A DNA stretch of 64,000 bases from Flavobacteriales bacterium (GCA_018402085.1 JAGYJM010000002.1:1364001-1428000); one strand, 5' to 3'; positions 26,277-37,742 are shown, numbered from the stretch's first letter. The notes: a model not told the origin generated them from the letters alone. Numbers and translations are program-made.

Positions 26277-28640
26277 ATGACGTCTATACCTCCTACAAAG
26301 AGCTGCGTGCATTGCGGAAAAACGGCAGCAAAACCGGTTTATAAAGATGATAATGTCTTCTGTTGCAACGGATGCCTCCGGGTATTTGAGCTGCTCGAAC
26401 ATACCGCACGCCCATCCGAACAATGCGACATTCGTGAACCTGTTGAGGGCCCAAAAGGCAAATATGACTTCCTCAACCTTGAAAGTTACCGCGATCGCTT
26501 CCTGCGTTTTGACGCAGAAGAAATGGCCAATGTCGTCTTCTTTCTCCCGGATATCAATTGCGCCTCTTGTGTTCAATTTCTTGAACAACTTCATGTGAAG
26601 CATGACGCAGTCGTTCAAAGTGAAGTGAATTTTCCACGCAAGGAGGTGCGCATACGATATAACGCCAAGGCCGCTCAACTTGGTGAATTGGCAAGTTTGC
26701 TTGCTCAGTTGGGATACCCGCCTGAAATACGCAGCGCTGAAGAACAGAGAAAACAAAAGCGTTCTTATAAACTGGTGACTCAGATAGGTGTGGCCGGATT
26801 TTGTTTCGGTAACATCATGTTGATGAGCTTTCCGGAATACCTCGGCGCCGAAGAGCTTGAAGAGAAGTTTCGCTATGGATTCGCCCTGCTCAATTTTGTA
26901 CTCGCATTGCCGGTAATGTTCTACAGTGGGCGTGATTACCTGACATCTGCTTGGTCAGCATTGCGCAATAAAACCGTAAATATTGACGTGCCGGTGAGCA
27001 TCGGTATGCTCGCCATTTTTATTCGCTCCAGTTACGAGGTGTTCACACAAACCGGAGCCGGATACTTTGATTCTCTGGCCGGACTGGTCTTTTTTCTGCT
27101 TATCGGGAAGTGGTATCAGGCACGCACCTATGGCGCACTGTCTTATGACCGTGATTACAAAAGCTATTTTCCCATTGCGGTAACTACAATAAAACAGGGT
27201 GAACCGGAATTTGTGCCCATATCAGAGCTATCACCCGGTGATGAAATCATCATCCACCATCGCGAAATCATTCCGGCTGACAGCACCCTTCTCAAAGGTG
27301 ACGCCCGCATTGATTACAGCTTCGTTACCGGTGAGTCTGACCCTAAAAAAGTAACGGAAGGTGAACATATACAGGCTGGGGGGCGTCAGATGGGGGCTTC
27401 TGTCAGATTGATTGTAAAATCTCCTGTTGAACAAAGTAAGCTTACACGACTCTGGAACAGTGAAGCTTTTTCTAAATCGGCTGATAGCTCCATCAAAGAC
27501 CCCGTAAACCGAATCAGTAAGCACTTCACCTGGATAATACTCGCCATTGCCACAGGCTCTTTCATCTATTGGTTACCCATTGATGAAGCTACCGCCTGGA
27601 ACGCTTTCACCGCTACCCTGATCGTAGCTTGTCCGTGTGCTCTTGCACTCACCATTCCTTTCACCTTTGGCAGTTCACTGCGGCTACTTGGCAAAGCTGG
27701 TATGTACCTCAAGAATGCGCATGTAGTAGAGGTGATGTCGAAGCTTAAAACCCTTGTTTTTGACAAAACCGGCACACTGACAAGAGCGAATGATTACCGG
27801 CTTGAATGGGTAGGACGCGCGTTGACTTCTGAAGAGAGAGTTGCCATTGTTTCGCTTACCGATCACAGCGCGCACCCATTGAGCAGGGCGATCAGCCGGG
27901 TTTATAAAGATCACCGCGCAGAAGCGCGGGATTATCAGGAGGAAGCAGGAAAAGGTGTGGCAGCGCATGTGAACGATTTGTCAGTCAAGTTGGGGAGTGC
28001 ACGTTGGACAGGCGGTCAGAGCGGTCATGGAGGCACAGAGGTACACGTCTCGTTTAATGGAGTGCCAGCCGGCTATTTCAGTTTTGAGAAGCCCCTGCGA
28101 GATGGCTTGCAAGCTGAGCTGTCTGAGCTTTCACATCACCATGACCTGCATTTGTTGAGCGGTGATAATGACGCTGAGCGCGAACGATTTGCACATTTTT
28201 TTGAAGCCACTCAGATGCGCTTTGATCAGACTCCTGAAGATAAGATGCGCTATATCAACGACCTCAAAAAAAACGGGGGTGTTGCGATGGTTGGCGACGG
28301 GTTAAATGATGCCGGCGCCCTGAAAAGTGCCGATTTCGGCATCGCGGTTGTTGATGACCTTTATGCATTCTCTCCAGCGTGCGACGCTATTCTGCATGCC
28401 GGTGCTCTGAAGCGCCTTGACGGCTTCCTGCGCTTTGCGCAGCAATCAATGAGAACAGTTAAAATGAGCTTTGCCATTTCATTCTTCTACAATGCCATAG
28501 GGCTCGCTTTCGCAGTTCAAGGATTATTGACACCTCTTGTGGCTGCGATTTTAATGCCGGTCAGCAGTGTGACAGTAGTCGTCTTTACGGTTGTACGCAC
28601 ACATTACTACTTCCGAAAGCTACGGCTGACAGGAGAATGA
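26277..28640 (+). CDS. ccoI: Copper-translocating P-type ATPase CcoI (FixI)
   Basis: P1B-type ATPase exporting Cu+ for assembly of the cbb3 oxidase. The 787 residues begin with a Cys-rich metal site (SCVHCG at 10-13, FCCNGC near 30), then a heavy-metal-associated domain with DINCASCVQFL, eight predicted membrane segments with the transport motif CPCAL (Cys452, Cys454), the phosphorylation site DKTGT (Asp496), SAHPLSRAI, and the hinge VGDGLNDAGALKSADFGIAV. The Cys-rich N-terminus is typical of FixI/CcoI proteins. It sits between hemN and ccoS. Confidence 0.95.
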   Translation: MTSIPPTKSCVHCGKTAAKPVYKDDNVFCCNGCLRVFELLEHTARPSEQCDIREPVEGPKGKYDFLNLESYRDRFLRFDAEEMANVVFFLPDINCASCVQFLEQLHVKHDAVVQSEVNFPRKEVRIRYNAKAAQLGELASLLAQLGYPPEIRSAEEQRKQKRSYKLVTQIGVAGFCFGNIMLMSFPEYLGAEELEEKFRYGFALLNFVLALPVMFYSGRDYLTSAWSALRNKTVNIDVPVSIGMLAIFIRSSYEVFTQTGAGYFDSLAGLVFFLLIGKWYQARTYGALSYDRDYKSYFPIAVTTIKQGEPEFVPISELSPGDEIIIHHREIIPADSTLLKGDARIDYSFVTGESDPKKVTEGEHIQAGGRQMGASVRLIVKSPVEQSKLTRLWNSEAFSKSADSSIKDPVNRISKHFTWIILAIATGSFIYWLPIDEATAWNAFTATLIVACPCALALTIPFTFGSSLRLLGKAGMYLKNAHVVEVMSKLKTLVFDKTGTLTRANDYRLEWVGRALTSEERVAIVSLTDHSAHPLSRAISRVYKDHRAEARDYQEEAGKGVAAHVNDLSVKLGSARWTGGQSGHGGTEVHVSFNGVPAGYFSFEKPLRDGLQAELSELSHHHDLHLLSGDNDAERERFAHFFEATQMRFDQTPEDKMRYINDLKKNGGVAMVGDGLNDAGALKSADFGIAVVDDLYAFSPACDAILHAGALKRLDGFLRFAQQSMRTVKMSFAISFFYNAIGLAFAVQGLLTPLVAAILMPVSSVTVVVFTVVRTHYYFRKLRLTGE
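27915..27933 (+). repeat. GGATG hairpin motif, copy 9
   Basis: Arms CGCGC/GCGCG, loop AGAA, tail GGATT, in ccoI (R-A-E-A-R-D-Y). Confidence 0.75.
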
Positions 28641-28660
28641 CACTTTTATGACATATCTCA

Positions 28661-28686
28661 ATTTTGACCGTGACACCGGTCAAAAT
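28661..28686. promoter_or_regulatory. 26-bp perfect palindrome, candidate operator
   Basis: Arms ATTTTGACCG and CGGTCAAAAT around a 6-nt spacer, in the 70-nt gap between ccoI and ccoS. It contains TTGA and TCAA half-words, but they are 12 nt apart rather than the 6 nt of an FNR box, so a different dimeric regulator is more likely. It is not followed by a T run, which argues against a terminator. Confidence 0.55.
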
Positions 28687-28710
28687 GAATCGATTCATCT
28701 CATCTGACCT

Positions 28711-28900
28711 TTGACCCAACAAAGCATTTATAGTGTGGAAGTACTCTTTATCCTCATCGGTATCAGCCTCGTTGTAGCAGTCGGCTTCCTTGCTGCTTTT
28801 TTGTGGGCCATGCGCTCCGGGCAATACGAGGATGACGTGACACCTTCAATGCGTATGCTGAACGAAACATCGCCAAAACAACCTGAGAAAACAGATAAAA

Positions 28901-28911
<11 letters not shown>
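28711..28911 (+). CDS. ccoS: Cbb3 oxidase assembly protein CcoS
   Basis: Small single-span membrane protein needed for insertion of cofactors into the oxidase. The core EVLFILIGISLVVAVGFLAAFLWAMRSGQYEDD matches CcoS closely. The start is not certain: TTG 28711 gives 66 residues, while GTG 28735 would give the shorter N-terminus usual for the family. Its 3' end overlaps ccoNO by 11 nt. Confidence 0.9.
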
Positions 28912-31060
<2,149 letters not shown>

Positions 31061-31061
31061 G

Positions 31062-31256
31062 ATGCTCAAATTCATCAAACACCACATGACTACGATCGAT
31101 GGTATCGACATCTTCCCGTTGGTTGCCTTTCTGATCTTCTTCACCTTCTTCCTTGGCCTCTTCTGGTATGTACTTCGCATGAAACGCAGCCACGTTGAAG
31201 AAATGGCGAGCATCCCGCTCGAAGAATCGCCCGTTCATGAACGTCAAAATACTTGA
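31062..31256 (+). CDS. ccoQ: Cbb3 oxidase subunit CcoQ-like
   Basis: Small single-span protein of 64 residues starting at ATG 31062, one base after the ccoNO stop. It has one hydrophobic helix (IFPLVAFLIFFTFFLGLFWYVL) followed by a basic stretch RMKRSHVEEM, as in CcoQ. Its position between ccoNO and ccoP supports the call; sequence alone would be weak. Confidence 0.82.
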   Translation: MLKFIKHHMTTIDGIDIFPLVAFLIFFTFFLGLFWYVLRMKRSHVEEMASIPLEESPVHERQNT

Positions 31257-31258
31257 TA

Positions 31259-32476
31259 ATGAAACTTGTACAACGTCTTTTCCTTCTGGCTGCTGCGGTT
31301 CTTCCGCTCTGCGCAAAAGCGCAGGATGCGGCGGCTGAAACTGTCACTCAAGCTGCACCGGGCACCCACTTCGGCCTGAACGACGAAGTATGGCTTGGAA
31401 TCTTTATGAGTACAGCGATGATCTTTACCGTCATCATCCTGATGGTCAATTCAACCATCCGTAACCTGGCAGAAACCAAACGCCTCTGGACGCCAAAAGC
31501 GAAAGAAGGCGCAACGGCAGTAGCGCTCTTACTTTTGGCTGGCTCTGCTGCTGCTCAGTCTGAAACGGCTGCAGACACCCCCCTTTATGTGCTTTCGGAT
31601 ACCGCTTTCTGGGGAATGCTGTCAGTGAATGTATTTCTGATGCTCTACACGCTCCTTCAATTACGCCTGCTGCGCGCAGTTACCAAGAAAATTGCGGGTA
31701 TCGAAGATGTAGAACCCGCATTCATTCCTGAAAAAGAACGCACACCCCTTTGGGAGGTGATGTGGAAAAAGATCAACGACCACCGTGAAGTGCGTGAAGA
31801 AGGAGAAATCATGCTCAACCACAATTATGATGGTATCCGTGAGCTCGATAACAACCTCCCCCCTTGGTGGAAATGGGGATTCTATTTCTCCATTGGTTTT
31901 GGGGTGGTCTACCTGACACACTTCCATATCACCAAAACAGGCGCTTTGCCCAAAGAAGAACTCGCAATGGCCATTGAACAAGGTGAACGAGATGTACAAG
32001 AGTACCTGGCAAAAGCTGCCATGAACGTGGATGAAAACTCTATCGTTTATCTGATGGAAGACAGTCGCATCACCGCTGGCGAAAGTATCTTTCAAACTCA
32101 TTGCAAAGTTTGTCACGGAGCCGCAGGTGAAGGTGGTGTGGGACCGAACCTCACAGACCCCTACTGGGTCCACGGTGGAGAAATTGCCGATGTTTTTAAG
32201 ACTATCAAATACGGTGTACCTGCTAAAGGGATGAGAAGCTGGAAAACGGACTTGTCACCCATTCAGATTCAGAATGTGTCGACGTTCATCATGACGCTTC
32301 AGGGTACCACACCTCAGAATGCCAAAGAGGCCGAAGGTGAGTTCGTAGAACCTGCTCAACCTGGAGGTGCAGAAGGAGAAGAAGACCTTAAGCCCGAGAA
32401 GCCGGAGACCGAAACAACAGAAGAGACTGCTGCTGCTGAAGAGGATCAGAATGACCTCGTCAGTACAGTGAAATAA
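31259..32476 (+). CDS. ccoP: Cbb3 oxidase subunit III CcoP, monoheme, with duplicated N-terminal unit
   Basis: Membrane-anchored cytochrome c that passes electrons to CcoO. From ATG 31259 (just after the ccoQ TGA) it has 405 residues. The CcoP signature YDGIRELDNNLPPWWKWGFYFSI is at about 190-212 and one heme site CKVCH is at 282-286 (proteobacterial CcoP has two). The N-terminus is odd: a signal-peptide-like segment ending LCAKAQ (about 22) plus a membrane helix is followed by a second such unit, ending SAAAQ (about 100) plus another helix. The C-terminal 60 residues are Glu/Thr-rich. Confidence 0.93.
   Translation: MKLVQRLFLLAAAVLPLCAKAQDAAAETVTQAAPGTHFGLNDEVWLGIFMSTAMIFTVIILMVNSTIRNLAETKRLWTPKAKEGATAVALLLLAGSAAAQSETAADTPLYVLSDTAFWGMLSVNVFLMLYTLLQLRLLRAVTKKIAGIEDVEPAFIPEKERTPLWEVMWKKINDHREVREEGEIMLNHNYDGIRELDNNLPPWWKWGFYFSIGFGVVYLTHFHITKTGALPKEELAMAIEQGERDVQEYLAKAAMNVDENSIVYLMEDSRITAGESIFQTHCKVCHGAAGEGGVGPNLTDPYWVHGGEIADVFKTIKYGVPAKGMRSWKTDLSPIQIQNVSTFIMTLQGTTPQNAKEAEGEFVEPAQPGGAEGEEDLKPEKPETETTEETAAAEEDQNDLVSTVK
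31310..31328 (+). repeat. GGATG hairpin motif, copy 10
   Basis: Arms TGCGC/GCGCA, loop AAAA, tail GGATG. It encodes the end of the ccoP signal-like segment (C-A-K-A-Q-D), the same peptide as copy 7. Confidence 0.8.
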
Positions 32477-32483
32477 TACTTCA

Positions 32484-33893
32484 ATGACGAATATCCCAGA
32501 AGAGAATTCCTTCAGAGACGCCATCTCTACGGTTGACAAATCCGGAAAACGGGTTTGGATTTACCCTAAAAGGCCTTCTGGTCGTTTTTACAACTGGAGA
32601 AGTTGGCTCAGTTACGCCTTTCTGGCTTTTCTCTTCGCCGGACCGTTCATTCGAATAAGCGGTGAGCCGCTGCTACTGATCAATATCCTCGAAAGGAAGT
32701 TCGTGATCTTCGGCCAAATATTCTGGCCGCAAGACACCCACCTCTTTCTGTTGGCCATGATCATACTGGTGGTCTTTATTACACTCTTTACGGTCGTATA
32801 CGGAAGGATCTTTTGTGGATGGATTTGCCCGCAAACCATTTTCATGGAGCTCGTCTTCAGAAAAATCGAATATTGGATCGAAGGGGACGCTGCACACCAG
32901 AAAAAGCTGAACAAAAGCCCGTGGAAACGCGAGAAAATCCTCAAGAAGTCGGCAAAACATGGAATCTTCCTGTTCATCTCATTCCTCATTGCCAATACGT
33001 TTCTCGCATACATTCTTGGCAGCGATCAAGTGATTGAGTACATGACCTCCTCTCCCGTAGATAATATGGGTGGTTTTGTAGGAATCGCCATTTTCTCTGT
33101 CATTTTCTACGGCGTATTCGCCCAACTACGAGAGCAAGTCTGCACGACTATTTGTCCTTACGGCCGTCTACAGGGCGTATTGCTCGATCGTGATTCTGTT
33201 GTCATCGCCTACGATCATGTTCGCGGCGAAAATCGCTCGAAGTTCCGCAAGGGTGAAGACCGCGCCGCTGAAAGCAAAGGCGACTGCATTGATTGCAACG
33301 CTTGCGTAGCCGTTTGCCCAACCGGCATAGACATTCGAAACGGCACACAGCTCGAATGCGTCAACTGCACCGCTTGTATTGATGCTTGTGACTCTATCAT
33401 GGATAAGGTAGGACTTGATCGCGGGTTGATCCGATATGCGAGTGAAACACAAATCAGCGAGGGGTCAAAAGGATTCAAATGGACCACCCGCGCTAAAGCA
33501 TACACCGTTGTATTAAGTATACTCCTTCTTGTATTTGTGGGCTTACTTGTTGTGCGCTCTGAGGTGGAAACCAGCATAATGCGTACTCCGGGGATGCTCT
33601 ACCAGCAAGAAACCCAAGGCGTTTACTCAAATCTGTACAACTACACCATTGTAAACAAAACCAACCGTGATTTACCCATTACGATCAAGAGCGAAACCAA
33701 CTTCGCTACCGTTGAAGTGATCGGAAAAGAGATGTTGGTGAACCGCCAGGAAATGACCGAAGGGGTGCTTTTCGTGCGCATTAACGAGAAAGACCTCCAA
33801 GGCACTAAAACAGAAGTAACATTGGGCATTTACGAAGGAGACAAACTCATTGAGCGCGTCAATACCAACTTCATTGGGCCTTTTAAAAAGTAA
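32484..33893 (+). CDS. ccoG: Cbb3 oxidase accessory ferredoxin protein CcoG
   Basis: Polytopic membrane iron-sulfur protein required for copper handling in cbb3 assembly. The 469 residues show the CcoG opening KRVWIYPKRPSGRFYNWRSWLSY, a membrane part with CGWICPQTIFMELVFRKIEYWIEG, the YGRLQGVLLDRDSVVIAYD block, and two clustered 4Fe-4S motifs (CIDCNACVAVCPTGIDIRNG, CVNCTACIDACD). A C-terminal Ig-like periplasmic domain follows. It starts 7 nt after ccoP. Confidence 0.95.
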   Translation: MTNIPEENSFRDAISTVDKSGKRVWIYPKRPSGRFYNWRSWLSYAFLAFLFAGPFIRISGEPLLLINILERKFVIFGQIFWPQDTHLFLLAMIILVVFITLFTVVYGRIFCGWICPQTIFMELVFRKIEYWIEGDAAHQKKLNKSPWKREKILKKSAKHGIFLFISFLIANTFLAYILGSDQVIEYMTSSPVDNMGGFVGIAIFSVIFYGVFAQLREQVCTTICPYGRLQGVLLDRDSVVIAYDHVRGENRSKFRKGEDRAAESKGDCIDCNACVAVCPTGIDIRNGTQLECVNCTACIDACDSIMDKVGLDRGLIRYASETQISEGSKGFKWTTRAKAYTVVLSILLLVFVGLLVVRSEVETSIMRTPGMLYQQETQGVYSNLYNYTIVNKTNRDLPITIKSETNFATVEVIGKEMLVNRQEMTEGVLFVRINEKDLQGTKTEVTLGIYEGDKLIERVNTNFIGPFKK

Positions 33894-33897
33894 GATT

Positions 33898-34344
33898 ATG
33901 AAATGGACGTGGGGACATGGCATCACTGCCTTTATTACCGGATTTATCCTGTTCATGGCTTTTCTGGTCTACAAAACCTTTACGGTTGATTTCGACCTGG
34001 TAGCTGAAGACTATTACGCCCAGGAAATCGCATACGAAGAACGCATGACGCAAATCAATAACCTTAACGCCCTTGGTGAAGCTCCTCAGGTGTTGCAGGA
34101 CGACGAAGCGATCGTGGTGAGGCTCCCTGCAGACCACCTGGCCGGAAGCAAAGGAACATTGGTCTTTTACAACCCGGCAAACAAAGACAATGACCGAAAA
34201 TTCGACTTTGACGTAGATCAGGGAGGGATACTGCGGATCAATAAAGCAGAATTGGGTGCAATGTTTTACGAAGTGCGCTTGCAGTGGGAAAATAACAACA
34301 AAGCTTTCTACCACGCCAGCGACCTCCACGTAAAACGCCAATGA
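33898..34344 (+). CDS. fixH: FixH/CcoH family protein
   Basis: Single-span protein of the FixH family, an assembly factor of cbb3 oxidases working with CcoI. ATG 33898 follows the ccoG stop by 4 nt. The 148 residues have an N-terminal helix (WGHGITAFITGFILFMAFLVYKTF), then VDFDLVAEDYYAQEIAYEERM, the typical FixH segment, and a beta-rich periplasmic domain. The end overlaps the next gene by 4 nt. Confidence 0.9.
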   Translation: MKWTWGHGITAFITGFILFMAFLVYKTFTVDFDLVAEDYYAQEIAYEERMTQINNLNALGEAPQVLQDDEAIVVRLPADHLAGSKGTLVFYNPANKDNDRKFDFDVDQGGILRINKAELGAMFYEVRLQWENNNKAFYHASDLHVKRQ

Positions 34345-35033
34345 TCTGGGCCGGGTTTATACTCGGAATTATCAGCGGTTTGCATTGCCTCGGCATGTGC
34401 GGACCCCTTGTTCTTGCTTTACCCGGTAAAAACCTTCCCCTTGTTAAACGTTGGGGCAATCGGTTCAATTATCACCTCGGTAGAAGCGTCACTTATGCTG
34501 TGCTTGGCGGACTTGTTGGCGTAATAGGCGCAGGAATCGAACTGTTTACCTGGCAACGAAGTGTCGCGATTGTTGGCGGCATACTCATGGTGCTCCTGGT
34601 TCTATTACCCGGTTTAACACGCAAGTTCAAAGCCGGAGGTACACTTGCTAAAGAAATCCATCAAGCCCGACAGAGCCTCTACGGAAGGCTGCGCAACAGT
34701 CACTGGTGGGCGTGGACAGGTCTCGGTGCACTTAACGGTCTTCTCCCCTGCGGACCACTATATATTGCGCTCGCCGGCGCATTTACGACGGGAACATGGG
34801 CCGGCGGAGCGCTTTTTATGATGCTTTTTGGCGCGGGTACTGCGGTAATGCTGATGTTTCTCCATATAGTAAGAGACCAACTCCCCGCCACAGGCAACAA
34901 AATGGCCGTTGTGCTTCCCTGGATTACCGCTGCCGTGGGAGTTCTCCTCATCCTGCGGGGACTTGATCTTGACATACCTTTCTTTTCTCCTTCGTTCAAC
35001 TACGCCGAGGGTTCTTCGGTGAAGTGCCATTAA
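34341..35033 (+). CDS. SafE/TauE-like (DsbD-fold) membrane protein of the cbb3 cluster
   Basis: Six-helix membrane protein annotated in related clusters as sulfite exporter TauE/SafE family; such genes follow fixH in Bacteroidota and are thought to help copper or thiol handling for the oxidase. The sequence shows GLHCLGMCGPLVLALPG near the start and GLLPCGPLYIALAGAF in the second half, the paired Cys-Gly-Pro motifs of this family. It overlaps fixH (ATGA) and ends the cluster. The exact role is inferred. Confidence 0.85.
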   Translation: MIWAGFILGIISGLHCLGMCGPLVLALPGKNLPLVKRWGNRFNYHLGRSVTYAVLGGLVGVIGAGIELFTWQRSVAIVGGILMVLLVLLPGLTRKFKAGGTLAKEIHQARQSLYGRLRNSHWWAWTGLGALNGLLPCGPLYIALAGAFTTGTWAGGALFMMLFGAGTAVMLMFLHIVRDQLPATGNKMAVVLPWITAAVGVLLILRGLDLDIPFFSPSFNYAEGSSVKCH

Positions 35034-35159
35034 AGAATAGCGAAAATATAACTTACCATTCGTCGATCCTTTCGTCGAAGAGGCCGCTTGCCGTGAATGT
35101 TGTAAATGGTTTTGAACTACTTTTTCCATTGGAAGTGTAACAATGACAACAGAAAGCCT

Positions 35160-35558
35160 ATGAACTGCGGAGAGATATTACTGGTGGATGACGATCCGAT
35201 ATCCCTCTTTATCACAGAGACCATCATTGCGAGTGCAGCAAGTGATGTCTGTACTCACCAGTATGAAGATGCCTCTCCCGCAGTAGACTTCATTTGTGCA
35301 TGCGAAGAAAATCTCACCGTCATCTTTCTCGATATCAACCTGAAGGATCGCACAGGATGGGAAGTGATTGACGAATTGCGGGAGCGCGTAAAGGACGGAA
35401 CCTGCAAGCACATCCCCCCGATCGTTGTACTGACCAGTTCAATTGCACTGTCAGACAAAAAGAAAGCAGAGCAATACGAGGAGGTCATTCATTTTATTTC
35501 CAAACCTTTTAAGCCGGAACACTGCCAGGAAGTGATGCATAAAATCGGGCTGAAATGA
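35160..35558 (+). CDS. Single-domain response regulator
   Basis: Receiver domain only, 132 residues from ATG 35160, with the acidic pocket in LLVDDDP, phosphoacceptor Asp in VIFLDINLKDRTG, Thr in VVLTSS and Lys in ISKPFKP. No output domain, so it must act by protein contact or phosphorelay. It overlaps the next gene by 4 nt (ATGA), making that kinase its likely partner. It is unrelated in sequence to the cbb3 genes just upstream but on the same strand. Confidence 0.92.
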   Translation: MNCGEILLVDDDPISLFITETIIASAASDVCTHQYEDASPAVDFICACEENLTVIFLDINLKDRTGWEVIDELRERVKDGTCKHIPPIVVLTSSIALSDKKKAEQYEEVIHFISKPFKPEHCQEVMHKIGLK

Positions 35559-37579
35559 ACTGGATCATCACTGACCACAACGGCAGGGTGATCTCGACTT
35601 CACCCACCGCTGTTCAATTACTGAACAATCATGTGCCGTCAAATATCCGGGAGCTTTGCGAAGACTGCCCTGTAAATGGACGAGCGAACCAACTTTTCAA
35701 AAAGATACTGAACATCGGGGGGCTCCATTACAAACCCATGTCCTATGAAGACGACGGACGCCCGCGTATTCTATGGCAAACAGTTGATACAGACTCTATA
35801 ACTCGCCTGGAACGACTGCTTTCAGATGAACGCAATTTCTTTGACCTGATCTTCAATAACGTTGATTCAGATATCGCCATTTTCGACCAACATCATCGAT
35901 ACCGGTATGTAAATCGAATGGGTATTGCAGATGACCAACTGCGTTCTTGGATCATTGGCAAAGATGACTTTGACTACTGCTCTTACCGAAATGTGCCGGC
36001 AAGTCAGGCTTTTGCCCGAAGAAAAAGATTCGAGGAGGCCGTAAAGCAGGCAAAAACCATTAAATGGAAAGATCACTATCTCAGAGAGGGGCGTGAACAG
36101 TTTGTTGAGAGAATACTCCACCCTATCTTTATTGATGATAAGGTGAAGTACGTCGTAGGGATTGGGAGAGATGTCACCGACTATGAACTGCTCAACCGCG
36201 AATTGAGAGGCAGTAAAGAAAGGTACGAGCGGTTGTTTTATGAGAATATCTCCGGCTTGTTCAAAAGTGATCTTTCAGGTGAGTTCATTGAAATGAACAA
36301 TGCCTTTGCTGCCATCTTCGGATACGAAGTCAATGAACTCATGCAAATGCCCGCAGAGGTTCTTTACCCAAGCAAAACCACTCGGGAAAAATACCTTGCT
36401 GACCTTGAGGTAACGGGCATCCTCACGAATTACACCATGTACCTCAGAAATAAAAATGGTGACGAGGTGATTGTATTGGCGAATATCCGATTGACGAGGA
36501 GAGATGAACCAGGAGGAGGTACAATACAAGGAGCGCTCATTGACGTAACCGAAGAACGTAAGGCCTATAAAACCATCAACTGGCTGTCGAGCCTTGCGAA
36601 AGAATCCCCAGACCCCATCGTAAGGTTAGACGGCATTACCGGAGAAGTGCTCTTTATGAACATCGCAGCAGAAGATGCATTTGAAGGTCTCGATTATGAG
36701 TTGGTTTTAAGAGGGATGTTCGAAGAAGCCCTTACAAATTCAGGTGAGAAATCAGAACAAACCATGGAGATCGGAGATCACTGGTTTGTTGTTCGCTGTG
36801 CCAAAATCAAATCTGATAACCCCTACATCAATTTCTACTTTTCAGACGTCACAGATGAACAAATGATGATCAAAGAACTCGATCGTTCGATCTCTGAACT
36901 GAATCAACGCAATGAAAATCTTAAACAGTTCAACTTCATTGTTTCACACAATTTGCGCGCACCTATTTCAAACCTGAATGGGTTAACATCACTCGCCAAG
37001 GTGAAATTTGGACAACTGCCCGATGGCCTTGACGAAATATTCAGCCATATCGCATCGAGCAGTGCTAAACTTGATCAGGTGATCATTGATCTGAACCACC
37101 TGCTTGAAGTACAGTCTATCAACCAGACTGCTGAGCTCTTTAGCGTTGCAAATTGCATTAGTGAGGTCATTTCAATCCTTGAGCCTGAAATTCAGAATGC
37201 CCAGGCCACTATTAACGTGCAAGTGCCCGAAGAAACCGATTTCTACTCCATTCAAAGCTTCGTACACAGTATTCTGCATAATCTGATCTCAAATTCCCTC
37301 AAATACAGAGACGGTAGCCGAAAGGCCGTTATTGAAGTTATCGCTGGATTCCAAAACAATACACTAACTCTCACAGTGAATGATAACGGCATCGGTTTTG
37401 ATGCCTCAAACAATGACGTTTTTCAGCCTTTCAAACGCCAACACCACCATGTAGAAGGAAAAGGACTCGGTTTAAGTATCGTCAAAGCACAGGTTGATCA
37501 GCTTAAAGGCAAAATACACATCCATAGCAACGAAGAAACCGGTAGCACCTTCCATGTTTCAATCCCCGCCTGGAAATGA
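35555..37579 (+). CDS. Multi-PAS sensor histidine kinase
   Basis: Cytoplasmic kinase of 674 residues without membrane segments. PAS-like regions lie at about 90-215 (DLIFNNVDSDIAIFDQHHRYRYVN), 220-340 (FYENISGLFKSDLSGEFIEMNNAFAAIFGY) and 345-440. The HisKA helix holds the His in FIVSHNLRAPISNLNG (about 467), and the HATPase domain has NLISNSLKYRD, VNDNGIGFDAS and GKGLGLSIVKAQVDQLKG. An N-terminal Cys-rich stretch (LCEDCPVNGRANQL) could bind a metal or cluster; this is speculative. Coupled to the receiver-only regulator upstream. Confidence 0.9.
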   Translation: MNWIITDHNGRVISTSPTAVQLLNNHVPSNIRELCEDCPVNGRANQLFKKILNIGGLHYKPMSYEDDGRPRILWQTVDTDSITRLERLLSDERNFFDLIFNNVDSDIAIFDQHHRYRYVNRMGIADDQLRSWIIGKDDFDYCSYRNVPASQAFARRKRFEEAVKQAKTIKWKDHYLREGREQFVERILHPIFIDDKVKYVVGIGRDVTDYELLNRELRGSKERYERLFYENISGLFKSDLSGEFIEMNNAFAAIFGYEVNELMQMPAEVLYPSKTTREKYLADLEVTGILTNYTMYLRNKNGDEVIVLANIRLTRRDEPGGGTIQGALIDVTEERKAYKTINWLSSLAKESPDPIVRLDGITGEVLFMNIAAEDAFEGLDYELVLRGMFEEALTNSGEKSEQTMEIGDHWFVVRCAKIKSDNPYINFYFSDVTDEQMMIKELDRSISELNQRNENLKQFNFIVSHNLRAPISNLNGLTSLAKVKFGQLPDGLDEIFSHIASSSAKLDQVIIDLNHLLEVQSINQTAELFSVANCISEVISILEPEIQNAQATINVQVPEETDFYSIQSFVHSILHNLISNSLKYRDGSRKAVIEVIAGFQNNTLTLTVNDNGIGFDASNNDVFQPFKRQHHHVEGKGLGLSIVKAQVDQLKGKIHIHSNEETGSTFHVSIPAWK

Positions 37580-37742
37580 CTTATTGAAAAATGGTCAGTC
37601 AAGAATGAAACCCCTTTGATAGGTTCTGGCTGCGCAATGATCGCAACTAAGATCAAATGGGCTCATAATTTCTGTATCTCCGCTCTTGTAGGTTCATCTT
37701 CTCCATTAACTTTATGCGCGCATACTTCATTAACATTATTAC

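Noticed and set aside
28664-28683. Canonical FNR/Anr box
   Set aside because: The TTGA and TCAA half-sites are 12 nt apart, whereas FNR sites have 6 nt between them.
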